From NCBI GenBank assembly GCA_030627905.1, contig DAOVRZ010000015.1, positions 1 through 64,000 on the forward strand: a DNA stretch of 64,000 nucleotides. Reading direction: 5' to 3'. Below are positions 16,924 through 26,178 of this stretch, one piece after another. The notes below the pieces were generated by a model. The model had not been told where the DNA came from. It did no database searches and worked only from the letters and a program-made list of their open reading frames with translations. Made by a program: the position numbers and the translations under genes. This DNA is from JAGMES01 sp023128035. GTDB taxonomy: Bacteria > Bacillota > Halanaerobiia > DY22613. Each line of letters opens with the position of its first letter. The stretch's first letter is position 1.

Positions 16924-17847
16924 ATGAAATTGCAGATTACTCTTTGCCATTCTATTTTAGAATATTGTTTATTGAAGGCGAATATTTTTCAAAGAGATAA
17001 TGATGCGAATAATCTGATGGAAGAAATAAAGCGAAGAAAAATTATAGTTAACTTTGATTTGGAAGCATATTGGAGGAATTTCTTTGAAGAAGAATGTCCA
17101 GAGTTATTATCTTTCTATGAAACTTTTTTGAGTGATTTTGTTCTTTATGCTGATGATTGTGAGCTATTAGAACGTTATATTGTTAGTGATAAAGCAAATC
17201 AACATTTTGATGACAATGATGATTATAAAAAACTACTGTATAATATATGTAGTTCTACTAAAGATAAAATATTATTTACGGAATTAATGGATAACTTAAT
17301 TAACTCTATACAAAACGAAGTTGATATATATAATGTTGCGAGAATATTGGATCAAGTAGAAGAACATGCTTTGAACCTATACCGTTTACCAATTGTAAAT
17401 AAGCAAATTGTTCGTGGAGATTCTAATGTTGCGTTAAGTAATTGGCTAAAGAGATTTATAGAGAGTGAAATGGATTTAATAATATGTGATAACTATGTTT
17501 GTGAGAATGAAGATAATTTGCTAAATTACATATTAGTACATATTCCAAATGGATCAAAGATTAAAGTTTATACACTTGATCCATGCCTTAAAAATAATAG
17601 AATGAATGAAAAGGATATAAAAGATTTATTTTTAAAGGCTCCATTTGCTAGTTGGGATTTTGAAGTGCACTTAGTTGGAAACAAGAAGGACAATCATTCG
17701 AGAGAGATTGTGACAAATGACTATATCATAAATCTGGACAAAGGGCTAGCTACTTTTGGAAGAATGGGTAAAACTGATCAATCTGTAATTAATATTAACT
17801 ATAATAATAACTCTTATATTGTTCCAAAAAGTAGAAAAATATTATAA
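16924..17847 (+). CDS. Unknown protein with a possible MIT_C/PLD-like C-terminus, partner of the ATPase
   Basis: The 307-residue product is not firmly recognised. The last third (SKIKVYTLDP..., HSREIVTNDYIINLDKGL) resembles the phospholipase D-like MIT_C fold, in which a His-x-Arg strand and a GLxxF strand recur. The N-terminal half is helical and acidic. The gene is 13 bp downstream of the DUF3696-like ATPase and has the same AT-rich composition, so the two very likely act together. An ATPase sensor plus effector in anti-phage defence is an inference from this layout. No signal peptide or membrane segment is seen. Confidence 0.5.
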   Translation: MKLQITLCHSILEYCLLKANIFQRDNDANNLMEEIKRRKIIVNFDLEAYWRNFFEEECPELLSFYETFLSDFVLYADDCELLERYIVSDKANQHFDDNDDYKKLLYNICSSTKDKILFTELMDNLINSIQNEVDIYNVARILDQVEEHALNLYRLPIVNKQIVRGDSNVALSNWLKRFIESEMDLIICDNYVCENEDNLLNYILVHIPNGSKIKVYTLDPCLKNNRMNEKDIKDLFLKAPFASWDFEVHLVGNKKDNHSREIVTNDYIINLDKGLATFGRMGKTDQSVININYNNNSYIVPKSRKIL

Positions 17848-17968
17848 TAATAAATGATTTAGATTTCTCGTGATCTTTAAAATAGTAAGAATTTTTTGTC
17901 ACTTAGGGAGGAAAGTATATCATCAATGAAGAAAGAGTTTTTATATGCTATCTGAGAGGAAGAGTAGG

Positions 17969-19003
17969 ATGAAAATAATTCGCGAAGGTGTCTTTTTTGA
18001 TTATTTTAGTGATAGATATTTAAAAAGTGTCCAACTTCGAATTAGCCATGGATGTGGTGAAAACTGTTTCTTCTGTAATCTCCCTGAAAAAGAGGGGAAC
18101 GAAGTTTCTTTTACACCATATCATGAGTTAAAAGAAGGTATTATTAGACTATGGGAAGATGGTATTCATCATTTTCATTTTTTAGATGATACCTTTCTTT
18201 TATATGGCAAGGTAGTAGAAAAAATACTCAAGGAGTTGGAAGGAATGGGAATCACTTTTTCCTTTGCAAGCTCCGTTAAAAACCTGATAAAGAATCAAAA
18301 AATTCTTACATCATTTAAAGTTTTGGGATTACGGAACGTAATGCTAGGAATTGAGAACTCTAATCAGGATGTACTGGAGCATTATCAGATTAATACTACT
18401 CCTATGAATCAGGAATATGCAATCCAAATTTTGCAAGCACTAAGAATTCAGGTTCAACTCAAATACATACTTTTCGAACCTCTTACTACCATTGATCACT
18501 TGAAGAAAGATATGGAGTTTTTAGAAAAACATAAGTTGTTGGGTCTTGCTCCATATTCAGATATACTCACCAGCTTTCTCGATTTAGAAGAAGATACCCC
18601 TATAGGGCGAGATTATCGGAAGCGTCAATTATATTTGCCTTCATCTGATTTAAATTTGCCTTATCAAATAATAGAAAATGAAGTTGCAGAGGTATTTAAG
18701 TGGACGCTTTATTTTGATAGGGAGTATGGTAAGTGGTGGAATCAGATTTATCAGCATTTAATTGAATTACGGATGAAACTAGCTCGGGAAAATTCAGGTT
18801 GGATGGTTACAAATACTGGTCAGGAACTGATGTATATAACTCTTCATTTAAGACTAATGCCTTATGATTTTATCAAAGCATTAATTTCTGCAGTTAAGAG
18901 TCATGGAGTTGGACGGATTACAAATCTTGAAATCAGACGGCAATGTGAGACGAAACTTTTGGAGATAGAAGAGATGTCTAAGGAGTTTGAAAGGAAAATG
19001 TAG
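17969..19003 (+). CDS. Radical SAM protein of unknown substrate
   Basis: The product contains a Cys-x3-Cys-x2-Cys cluster motif (GCGENCFFC) followed by FLDDTFL and MLGIENSNQDVL, the typical radical SAM barrel strands. The C-terminal 120 residues are helical with no known auxiliary cysteines. The open frame extends to 17945, but GAGAGGAAGAG supports the ATG at 17969. A 9-codon ORF with its own AGGGAGG site (17926-17955, MKKEFLYAI) overlaps the upstream edge and could be a leader peptide. The reaction cannot be inferred. Confidence 0.7.
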   Translation: MKIIREGVFFDYFSDRYLKSVQLRISHGCGENCFFCNLPEKEGNEVSFTPYHELKEGIIRLWEDGIHHFHFLDDTFLLYGKVVEKILKELEGMGITFSFASSVKNLIKNQKILTSFKVLGLRNVMLGIENSNQDVLEHYQINTTPMNQEYAIQILQALRIQVQLKYILFEPLTTIDHLKKDMEFLEKHKLLGLAPYSDILTSFLDLEEDTPIGRDYRKRQLYLPSSDLNLPYQIIENEVAEVFKWTLYFDREYGKWWNQIYQHLIELRMKLARENSGWMVTNTGQELMYITLHLRLMPYDFIKALISAVKSHGVGRITNLEIRRQCETKLLEIEEMSKEFERKM

Positions 19004-19042
19004 TTTGGAGCTTGAAGTAAATTGTATAGCTGATATTTAATT

Positions 19043-19075
19043 GAGGAAAGATAAAAGAAAATCTTTCCTTTTTGT
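19043..19075 (+). terminator. Terminator after the radical SAM gene
   Basis: AGGAAAGAT and ATCTTTCCT form a perfect 9-bp stem with an 8-nt loop, followed by TTTTTGTTTTG. Confidence 0.8.
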
Positions 19076-19165
19076 TTTGTCATAAGATTGAATTATAGAG
19101 GAGTTTTAACTCATAACATAGAAATTACTCATATGATTAGATAATGTAGAGAGGAGTGAATGATA

Positions 19166-20869
19166 ATGAAGATTCCCTATGGTATATCTGACTTTTGCAG
19201 TATCCGAAAAGAAAATTATCTCTATATAGATAAAACAAAATATATTAACAAACTTGAGCAGATAGGAAAATATATATTTTTTATAAGACCAAGACGCTTT
19301 GGAAAGTCGCTATTTCTCTCCACATTAGAGCATTATTATGATATAAACAGTTCTGGAGAATTTACTGATCTCTTTAGTAATTTATACATCGGTAAAAATC
19401 CTACAGAATTAAAAAATAATTATTTCATTTTAAAATTAAATTTTTCAGGGTTAAATACTTCTACTGAAAGTGACCTTCGAACTTCATTTACAAAAATCAT
19501 TTATCGTAGAATCTGTGATTTTATTGAATATTATCAAAGCTTTTTTCCTAATTCAGAAAAAATTTTAGAAGAATTAAAAGAGTCTTCAAGAGATTTTGCC
19601 AATCAAAGAGATTTGATGGATATTTTGTTTAATGCCGTAAGGAAAACGGGGCGTAAAATTTATCTTATTATTGATGAATATGATCATTTTGCAAATGACA
19701 TTATTGCAATGGGAGATGGGCAGTATTATAAAAATATTATACAAGCTAGTGGATTTGTACGAGACTTTTATGAAACTGTAAAGATTGGTACTCAAGGTAT
19801 TATTGATAGAATTTTTATGACAGGAATTTCACCAATTATGTTGGATGATATGACCAGTGGGTTTAATATCACACTTAATATTTCTATGCTTCAAATAACC
19901 AATGAAATGTTAGGGTTTACAGAAAAAGAAGTTGAAAATATTTTAAACAAAATTTTCGGAACGCTGGAAGATAAGACGATATTAGCGAATCTTAAAAGTT
20001 ACTATAATGGATATCTTTTTAATGAGAAGGGCATAAAGAGAGTATATAATCCAGACATGGTTTTTTACTTTTGCAAGCAATGGAAACTTACTGGAGAATA
20101 TCCACAAGACTTAATAGATGACAATGTTAAAATAGATTACGGTAGATTAAATCGTTTGATTTCTAATAGAGCCAATCAACAAACTTTGGAAGCAATTATC
20201 AAAGAAGAAAAGATTGTATCTGATATAGTATCAAAATTCTCTTTTGAGAAGATGTACGATGAGACTTATTTTGTTTCTTTGTTATTTTATATGGGGCTTT
20301 TAACAATTGATAAAAAAATCAGAACACGATTATTTTTGAAGATACCTAACTTTGTGATCAAAACAATCTTATGGGAAGCTTTCGCACAAAAATTACGACA
20401 AAGATATCAACTTCAGTTAAATATAAATGAATTGCATGAAGCAATAGAAATGATAGCGTACGATGGAAAATTAAAACCTTATTTTCAATTTGTTAGTAAA
20501 CATATTTTGCAGGTTTTATCTAATAGAGATTTAATTCAGTTTGATGAAAAATATCTAAAAATGATTCTGCTTACCTATCTAAGCTATGCAAATATTTATA
20601 AGATAGAAAGTGAGCGAGAAGTTGAAGGTGGTTATATTGACATTTTACTGGAAAAAGATATTCGTTATCCTGATGTGAAATATGATTGGGTTTGGGAGTT
20701 AAAATATCTTAAGAAGCGAGACGAAGGTCAATTAGAAAAGGTAAAAAAGGAAGGTTTACAGCAGTTAGAGAGATATGTTTCTAGTAATAAATTTAGAGAT
20801 AAAACGAATCTAAAGAAAGCTTTAGTAATTTTTATTGGAAAAGGCGAGTTTGAGATCATTACTCCCTGA
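19166..20869 (+). CDS. AAA-ATPase-like/DUF1703 (PD-(D/E)XK nuclease-like) protein
   Basis: The 567-residue protein begins KIPYGISDFCSIRKENYLYIDKT, the hallmark of the AAA-ATPase-like PF09820 family. It has Walker A RPRRFGKSLF, Walker B IYLIIDEYDHF and sensor MTGISPIML. The C-terminal ~110 residues (GGYIDILL..., YDWVWELKYLKK) match the PD-(D/E)XK core of DUF1703, with D and ExK visible. Such proteins are abundant, often multicopy and mobile in anaerobic bacteria. Their biological role is unsettled; a nuclease or defence role is suspected. GGAGTGA spacing favours the second ATG (19166) over 19160. Confidence 0.85.
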   Translation: MKIPYGISDFCSIRKENYLYIDKTKYINKLEQIGKYIFFIRPRRFGKSLFLSTLEHYYDINSSGEFTDLFSNLYIGKNPTELKNNYFILKLNFSGLNTSTESDLRTSFTKIIYRRICDFIEYYQSFFPNSEKILEELKESSRDFANQRDLMDILFNAVRKTGRKIYLIIDEYDHFANDIIAMGDGQYYKNIIQASGFVRDFYETVKIGTQGIIDRIFMTGISPIMLDDMTSGFNITLNISMLQITNEMLGFTEKEVENILNKIFGTLEDKTILANLKSYYNGYLFNEKGIKRVYNPDMVFYFCKQWKLTGEYPQDLIDDNVKIDYGRLNRLISNRANQQTLEAIIKEEKIVSDIVSKFSFEKMYDETYFVSLLFYMGLLTIDKKIRTRLFLKIPNFVIKTILWEAFAQKLRQRYQLQLNINELHEAIEMIAYDGKLKPYFQFVSKHILQVLSNRDLIQFDEKYLKMILLTYLSYANIYKIESEREVEGGYIDILLEKDIRYPDVKYDWVWELKYLKKRDEGQLEKVKKEGLQQLERYVSSNKFRDKTNLKKALVIFIGKGEFEIITP

Positions 20870-20884
20870 CCAAATTAGACGAAT

Positions 20885-20925
20885 AAAAAAAGGCAGAGTA
20901 GCTTTCAACTAGACTCCGCCTTTTA
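20885..20925. terminator. Bidirectional terminator between convergent genes
   Basis: AAAAAAGGCAGAGT and ACTCCGCCTTTT pair with one mismatch, with T runs on both strands. It serves the DUF1703 gene on the plus strand and the MATE gene on the minus strand. Confidence 0.8.
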
Positions 20926-20926
20926 T

Positions 20927-22315
20927 CTATGCTCTTTTTTTCCTCAGTTTAATCTCTTTCCACTTTCCTATACTATATCGCCTATAAAACATCGCAGCTC
21001 TTCCCATAAAGTCAAGAGCGAAGGCAAGCCAAACGCCTGAAAAACCTAGCTTAAAGACAATTCCCAAGAGATAGGCCAGAGCTACACGAATACCCCAAAC
21101 ACCCATAGCAGTAATGTACATAACCCATTTGGTATCTCCAGCACCTCGAAGAGCTCCAGCAAATGTGAGGATAATTCCCATAAATGGTAGTGAAACAGAG
21201 ACAATTCGTAAAGCCATCACTGAAAGTCGGATTACATCTGGATCATTGGTAAATAACATACTGATGGGTTTGGCAAGGGCAAAGATACCTATACCAAAGA
21301 TCAACATAAAAATGGATGCCATTTTGGCTGCAATATAGCCTGCTTTTTCAGCACGTTCTTTTTTTTCTGCTCCCAGATTTTGTCCAACCAAAGTAGTTGC
21401 AGCGATGCTAAAACCGAAAGCAGGCATATTAGCTATTGAAATTCCTCGAATTACTATCTGATTTGCTGCTAGCGCAGCAGTACCGAGACCAGCAACAATC
21501 ATTGCTAGAAATGTAGTACCACTATTGCGGATTAATTGTTCTCCAGCAGCAGGAAGACCAATATTTCCTACCTGTCTGATAATATCCCAGTCAAATTTAA
21601 AAGACTTAGGCCAATGAATTTTAAAATTGGTTTTTCCCTTACTAAGGATATATAAAACAATTCCAAAAGCTAGGATTCTAGCGGCTGTAGAAGAAATAGC
21701 TGCTCCCGCCACCCCCAGTTTAGGAAACGGGCCAATTCCAAAGATCAATAACCAGTCAAAGACTATATTAAAAAGGTTTGCAAAAACCATCACTTTTAGT
21801 GGAGTTTTCATATCCCCCGATCCTTGCAATATTCCATTTAGAACCATTTGAGTAAAGAAAAATGGAAAGGAAACAGCAAGAATTTGAAAGTATATTGTTC
21901 CGTAGTGGATAATCATTGGATCTGGAGTTTTTTGTGCTGAGATCATCAAATAGATAATCTGCTTAGAAAAGATAAAAGAAAGAATACCAATTATCAATGC
22001 TACTGTAAAAGTAATAGCAATCGATTGACGTGCCACATCTTCAGCTCGTTTAGTATCTTTTGCTCCGATGTTTCGCGCGACAAGGGCAGTTGTTCCTACA
22101 CTAAAAGCTGTTGTAGCACTTATGATAAACCACATTAAATTGTTGCTAATTCCTACAGATGCAATGGCTGCTGGCCCTATTGAGCCTACAAATGCTAAAT
22201 CTACAATTCCTACTATCATCTGAAGACTCATTCGTAAAACAACTGGCCATGCAAGAAATACAATACTTTTAGGTATATTCATTGCAGTTAAATCTAGATT
22301 ATTTTTTTTGATCAC
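20927..22315 (-). CDS. MATE family multidrug/Na+ antiporter
   Basis: The product has about 12 hydrophobic segments in two homologous halves, each beginning with a MatE pattern (WPVVLRMSLQMIVGIVDLAF; GLPAAGEQLIRNSGTTFLAM). The length is typical for the NorM/DinF superfamily. It exports cationic drugs or metabolites using a Na+ or H+ gradient. The longest frame begins at ATG 22381, but GAAGGGAG upstream of GTG 22315 and family length argue for the shorter start. No regulator is adjacent. Confidence 0.88.
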   Translation of the reverse strand: MIKKNNLDLTAMNIPKSIVFLAWPVVLRMSLQMIVGIVDLAFVGSIGPAAIASVGISNNLMWFIISATTAFSVGTTALVARNIGAKDTKRAEDVARQSIAITFTVALIIGILSFIFSKQIIYLMISAQKTPDPMIIHYGTIYFQILAVSFPFFFTQMVLNGILQGSGDMKTPLKVMVFANLFNIVFDWLLIFGIGPFPKLGVAGAAISSTAARILAFGIVLYILSKGKTNFKIHWPKSFKFDWDIIRQVGNIGLPAAGEQLIRNSGTTFLAMIVAGLGTAALAANQIVIRGISIANMPAFGFSIAATTLVGQNLGAEKKERAEKAGYIAAKMASIFMLIFGIGIFALAKPISMLFTNDPDVIRLSVMALRIVSVSLPFMGIILTFAGALRGAGDTKWVMYITAMGVWGIRVALAYLLGIVFKLGFSGVWLAFALDFMGRAAMFYRRYSIGKWKEIKLRKKRA

Positions 22316-22464
22316 TAATCGATTACTCCCTTCAAAAAAACATTTCGTATTAGAAAATATTAATTTCATTAATGATAACATACAATATTAAGTTTTGTCA
22401 AAGGCATATCCTTTACCTCTTGTACATAAAAATTAATAACAGAATAGGAGAGGAGGGATTATAG

Positions 22465-23163
22465 TTGAAACTGAGTAGAGGAATAATCTATAGTGGAATT
22501 TTTACACTCCTTGCAATAGTTTTAGCATTTCCATATATATACTTCATGGTTGCATCGGGTAGTCCTAGTCATATAGTAGATCATAATGTTGGTGTTCCAT
22601 GGGGAGAACTATTTAGTGAAATTTCTAAATTGATTATGGTGGTATTTCTCTCATGCATGATTGGTTTTTTCTGGAGTAAAAAAGTAGGTTTTGCGGGGCT
22701 AGGAAATCTAATGGATTTGCGTCGAAACTGGAAGCAAATTTTAATTTATGGTGCTTTTATCGGTTTTTTGGTTTATATTTTTGGAGATAGGTATTTTTAC
22801 AAAGTAGCTCCAGGATTTTATCCCGCTCAATTAAAAGTTGCATTCTTTATACCATTTTATGCGTCTTTAGTGGAAGAAATTTTTGCTCGTTTTGGGACTA
22901 TGACGTTGTTTGTGAAAATTTTTAAAAATAGACATATTGCAAATATCCTTGCTGCTTTGATCTTTGCAGTTGGTCATGTGAATATGTTTCAAGTTGCAGG
23001 AATTATTTATAGGCTAAATTATGTGACAGTTTGTTCATTTATTCTAAACTTATGTATTAGTTTGTTTTTTGGCTACATTTATTGGCGTAAAGGATTATTA
23101 ACAGCAATGGGAATTCATTTTGTTGCTAATCTAAGATATATTATAATTGCTTTTCTAATATAA
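22465..23163 (+). CDS. CPBP family intramembrane metalloprotease
   Basis: The 232-residue protein has about six membrane segments and the CPBP (Rce1-like) motifs: EEIFARFG (motif 1), FAVGHVNMF (motif 2) and HFVANL (motif 3). These provide the two glutamates and the histidines of the active site. It starts with TTG directly after GGAGAGGAGGG at ideal spacing. Bacterial CPBP proteins act in membrane-protein processing or bacteriocin immunity. No bacteriocin gene is visible nearby. Confidence 0.85.
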   Translation: MKLSRGIIYSGIFTLLAIVLAFPYIYFMVASGSPSHIVDHNVGVPWGELFSEISKLIMVVFLSCMIGFFWSKKVGFAGLGNLMDLRRNWKQILIYGAFIGFLVYIFGDRYFYKVAPGFYPAQLKVAFFIPFYASLVEEIFARFGTMTLFVKIFKNRHIANILAALIFAVGHVNMFQVAGIIYRLNYVTVCSFILNLCISLFFGYIYWRKGLLTAMGIHFVANLRYIIIAFLI

Positions 23164-23164
23164 A

Positions 23165-23197
23165 ACAGGGCTATGGAGTTATTGTCCATAGCCCTGT
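23165..23197. terminator. Strong hairpin between convergent genes
   Basis: ACAGGGCTATGGA and TCCATAGCCCTGT form a 13-bp stem. The T run lies on the minus-strand side (CTGTTTTATA), so it best terminates the 51-residue minus-strand gene. It probably also stops the CPBP transcript. Confidence 0.7.
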
Positions 23198-23206
23198 GTA
23201 TATGAA

Positions 23207-23231
23207 GAAAATCAACATAATGTTGATTTTC
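23207..23231. repeat. Palindrome GAAAATCAACAT-A-ATGTTGATTTTC
   Basis: A 25-bp near-perfect palindrome sits between the hairpin at 23165 and the minus-strand small gene. It may act as a second terminator stem. Confidence 0.5.
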
Positions 23232-23248
23232 CTTCAACATAGCGTTTG

Positions 23249-23404
23249 TCAATGATTAATCATAGCAATTCCAATGATGTTTTTCAAATTCTGTATTCGA
23301 ATACTGAATTCCATTTTTGAATAAATATCAGAAGAAGATTTTTTCATCTTACGTAACTCGTGAATATGAGCATAAACTCGTTGAAAACTTTCTTGACGAT
23401 ACAT
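23249..23404 (-). CDS. Unknown small protein (51 aa)
   Basis: A clear minus-strand gene: CTAGGAGGG, 6-nt spacer, ATG at 23404, 51 codons. The product (starting MYRQESFQRVYAHIHELR) is basic and helical, with no signal peptide and no cysteines. It is divergent from the RNA methyltransferase gene and has its own downstream hairpins. I do not recognise the family. Its ribosome binding site and isolated position make it more convincing than most short frames in this window. Confidence 0.6.
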   Translation of the reverse strand: MYRQESFQRVYAHIHELRKMKKSSSDIYSKMEFSIRIQNLKNIIGIAMINH

Positions 23405-23474
23405 ATGATTCCCTCCTAGTTTGTCCATCTGATAATATTAATATGCGATATCTCAAAGATTATGACAATAAAAT

Positions 23475-23503
23475 TTGAAAAAATGAAAAAAGTGTATTAA
23501 GAT
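23475..23503 (+). promoter_or_regulatory. Promoter of the RNA methyltransferase gene
   Basis: TTGAAA and TAAGAT with a 17-nt spacer lie 70 nt upstream of the ATG at 23574. AT-rich short inverted repeats with GATAT half-sites (23505-23535) follow. Confidence 0.5.
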
Positions 23504-23573
23504 AATAGTATCCTGAGATATTAATATCATAAGATATTCATTTAATGAAGTGATTTAAGGGGGGAATTTGATT

Positions 23574-24965
23574 ATGGCCGAAAAGCCAATAAAAAAAGGT
23601 GAAATTGTTACACTTACATTCGATAATCTGGCTCATGGTGGTGAAGTAGTGGGCCGATTTAATAACTTTGCAATTTTTGTAGTAGGTGGAATTCCAGGAG
23701 AAGAAGCTAAAGTAAGGATTACTTTAGTGAAAAAAACTTTTGGTAGAGGAGAAATAGTAGAAATTTTAAAGCCATCTCCTTATCGAATCAATGCAATATG
23801 TGAAGTATATTCAGGTTGTGGTGGATGTCAACTTCAACATGTAGAATATGATGAACAATTGAAATTGAAACGTCAGATCGTGGTAGATGCTTTAGAAAGA
23901 ATCGGAGGATTGAAAGACGTTAAGGTTTTACCAACATTGGGAAGCGAGGAAATACATTATCGAAATAAAGCTCAGTTTCCATTGGATATTAGTAATGATA
24001 AATTTGGTAAGAAAGAGATTATCACAGGGTTTTATGCTCCAAAAACTCATGAGATTATTCCAAATCAATCTTGTGACATTCAGCATCTGTTGATAGATAA
24101 GGTAGTAAGGAAAACATTACAAATTTTAAATGAGGAGAATGTTTCAATATATAATGAAAGATCACATAAAGGCCAGCTTCGCCACTTATTAGTACGAGTT
24201 GGAGTCTGTACAAACCAGGCGATGCTTGTTTTTGTAACTAATGGAGTACAATTTAAATCTGCGAACAAAATAGCTAATAAGGTTATGGCAGAAATACCTG
24301 AAGTTGTGAGCGTGATGCAAAATATTAATACACAGCGTACAAATGTTATATTGGGAAAAGAGACAAGATTGATTGCTGGAAAAGAAAATATTATTGAGAA
24401 TATAGGGGAATTAAAGTTTGAGATCTCAGCTCAATCATTCTTCCAAGTGAATACTTTGCAAACGAGAGTGCTTTACGATCAAGTGGTTAAATATGCAGAA
24501 CTAAGTGGTTCAGAAGTTGTATTGGATGCTTATTGTGGGATTGGAACGATTTCGTTATATGTAGCTCAAAATGCTGGAGTTGTACATGCTATAGAGGTTG
24601 TACCTCAGGCCATTGAAGATGCAGAGAGAAATGCCTTGTTAAATGGGGTAAATAATACTTTCTTCTATACAGGTTTGGTAGAAGAAGTGTTGCCACGGTT
24701 GGCTGAGGATGGGGTTAGATGTGATATAGTTATTGTTGATCCGCCTCGAAAGGGGTGTGAGAAAGAGGTACTTGCTGTCTTTGGAGAGACTCAACCTGAG
24801 AGGATAGTATATGTGTCATGTAATCCTACAACTTTGGCTAGGGATTTAGCTATATTGATAGATTATGGATATGAAGTAGTGGAAGTTCAGCCAGTTGATA
24901 TGTTTGCTAATACGTATCACGTGGAGTGTGTTGTGAAGCTAGTTAGGAATAGTAAGGATTTATAA
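23574..24965 (+). CDS. TrmA/RlmD-type RNA (uracil-5-)-methyltransferase, 3' end rebuilt by prophage
   Basis: The 463-residue enzyme has an N-terminal TRAM domain, an iron-sulfur cluster motif (CEVYSGCGGC plus a later Cys), the SAM motif DAYCGIGT, VDPPRKGC and the catalytic SCNPTT. It methylates U747/U1939-type positions in 23S rRNA or a tRNA uracil; which one cannot be told from sequence. AAGGGGGG favours ATG 23574 over TTG 23568. The last 17 codons after YHVEC lie beyond the attL core and were supplied by the phage. The original host ending (HVETVTRL...) is found at 63412-63459. Confidence 0.92.
   Translation: MAEKPIKKGEIVTLTFDNLAHGGEVVGRFNNFAIFVVGGIPGEEAKVRITLVKKTFGRGEIVEILKPSPYRINAICEVYSGCGGCQLQHVEYDEQLKLKRQIVVDALERIGGLKDVKVLPTLGSEEIHYRNKAQFPLDISNDKFGKKEIITGFYAPKTHEIIPNQSCDIQHLLIDKVVRKTLQILNEENVSIYNERSHKGQLRHLLVRVGVCTNQAMLVFVTNGVQFKSANKIANKVMAEIPEVVSVMQNINTQRTNVILGKETRLIAGKENIIENIGELKFEISAQSFFQVNTLQTRVLYDQVVKYAELSGSEVVLDAYCGIGTISLYVAQNAGVVHAIEVVPQAIEDAERNALLNGVNNTFFYTGLVEEVLPRLAEDGVRCDIVIVDPPRKGCEKEVLAVFGETQPERIVYVSCNPTTLARDLAILIDYGYEVVEVQPVDMFANTYHVECVVKLVRNSKDL
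24911..24926 (+). other. attL core of the prophage
   Basis: TACGTATCACGTGGAG lies within the 3' end of the methyltransferase gene, 89 bp from the integrase stop. The matching sequence TACGTATCATGTGGAG occurs at 63411-63426. One mismatch inside 16 bp leaves the exact crossover (TACGTATCA or GTGGAG) undecided. Confidence 0.8.
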
Positions 24966-25002
24966 GGGTTTCATAAGTAAAAACAATATATTTCCCACCC
25001 TC

Positions 25003-25036
25003 CTGCCACCGCTTTTATTTGGTCGGTGGCAGTTTT
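25003..25036. terminator. Terminator shared by methyltransferase and integrase genes
   Basis: CTGCCACCG and CGGTGGCAG form a perfect 9-bp stem followed by TTTT on the plus strand. It overlaps the last codons of the minus-strand integrase. Confidence 0.65.
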
Positions 25037-26172
25037 GATATGCCAGCGATTATGCTTTCGAATTTATCAACACTATCTTGTTTTAATTTTTCTGTCACAT
25101 GAAAATATGTATCCATGGTAGTGGCTAAAATACTATGACCTAACCTTTTTTGAACATCTTTCGGGTTAGCTTCATTTTCTAACAATAATGTCGCGTGCGT
25201 ATGTCTTAGAGAATGAGGGTTAAAATTGATCATCAATTCATAATTAACAATCCTGCTAAGGTATTTTATGCTGTCAGTAGTTACCAATTTCCCGCTTTCT
25301 TTGGTGCAAATATAATCCGAATGAATGTAGTGTCTTCCATACTTCTCTTTATTCATCTCTTGATACTTTTTATGTTCCTTCAATAATGCAATCAGAGTAT
25401 CTCCAACCTTAATAGTTCTGTACGATGATGGGGTTTTTGGAGTGCCAAAGACCCATTCTTTATCTTCATATTTCAATGTTCCGTCTACCTCGACGGTTTT
25501 ATTTTCAAAATCCATATACTTCCATTGAAAACCACAAGCTTCACCGGGTCTAAAGCCTGTGTGAAAACAAATTTGGAGAAAGACGTAAAAACTACTACCT
25601 TGGGGGAATCTCTGAATAATTCTTTGAAATTGTTCAATAGTAATTATTTTAAGATCCTCTTTATTCTTCTTTTTCTCATTATATTTAGGCATAGATACAT
25701 TTTCCATAGGATTTCTTTTAAGTAGTTCGTAGGGGCTAATCGCCTTCTTTAAAGCCCCAGAAAGAACCCCATAAAAGTTGCTCACGCTATTCTTCGAATA
25801 ACCATTAATCATTTTTGAATTTAAGAATTCCTGTAATTTAGCAGGAGATAATGCTTTTAATTTGTACATTCCTAGAGTAGGTTTTATGTGTACTCTTATG
25901 ACATCTTTATAGTATTCCTGAGTATTGTACTTACAATTTACAAGCACATACTCCTTATACCAATAATCGAAGTAATCCGCTACACTCATGTCGGTTTCTG
26001 CATTAATTGACCCGCACCGTTCATATTCAGACATTGCATTTCTTAGAGCTGTTTCTGCTTCTTCTTTGGTTCTACCACCTTTTCTCTCTATTTTTTTTCG
26101 TTTACCTTCAACTTTCCCAAGATCAAAATAGTAATACCATACTTTACCTCTTTTCCTTACTCCACCTCTCAA
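25015..26172 (-). CDS. int: Phage tyrosine recombinase (integrase)
   Basis: The 385-residue protein has an N-terminal arm-type binding domain, a SAM-like core-binding domain (VADYFDYWYKEYV) and a catalytic domain with Arg in HTGFRPGEACG, HSLRHTHATLL (His-x-x-Arg) and the Tyr in TMDTYFHVT. It starts with TTG behind AAGGAGTGA. It integrates the phage into the 3' end of the adjacent methyltransferase gene, whose att core lies 90 bp downstream. It is 6 bp from the upstream HTH gene and likely co-transcribed with it. Confidence 0.93.
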   Translation of the reverse strand: MRGGVRKRGKVWYYYFDLGKVEGKRKKIERKGGRTKEEAETALRNAMSEYERCGSINAETDMSVADYFDYWYKEYVLVNCKYNTQEYYKDVIRVHIKPTLGMYKLKALSPAKLQEFLNSKMINGYSKNSVSNFYGVLSGALKKAISPYELLKRNPMENVSMPKYNEKKKNKEDLKIITIEQFQRIIQRFPQGSSFYVFLQICFHTGFRPGEACGFQWKYMDFENKTVEVDGTLKYEDKEWVFGTPKTPSSYRTIKVGDTLIALLKEHKKYQEMNKEKYGRHYIHSDYICTKESGKLVTTDSIKYLSRIVNYELMINFNPHSLRHTHATLLLENEANPKDVQKRLGHSILATTMDTYFHVTEKLKQDSVDKFESIIAGISKLPPTK

Positions 26173-26178
26173 TTTTTA

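Noticed and set aside
16924..17847. Calling the ATPase partner a TOPRIM or HNH nuclease
   Set aside because: No DxD with upstream Glu of TOPRIM and no HNH cysteines or histidines are present; only a weak MIT_C/PLD-like pattern is seen.
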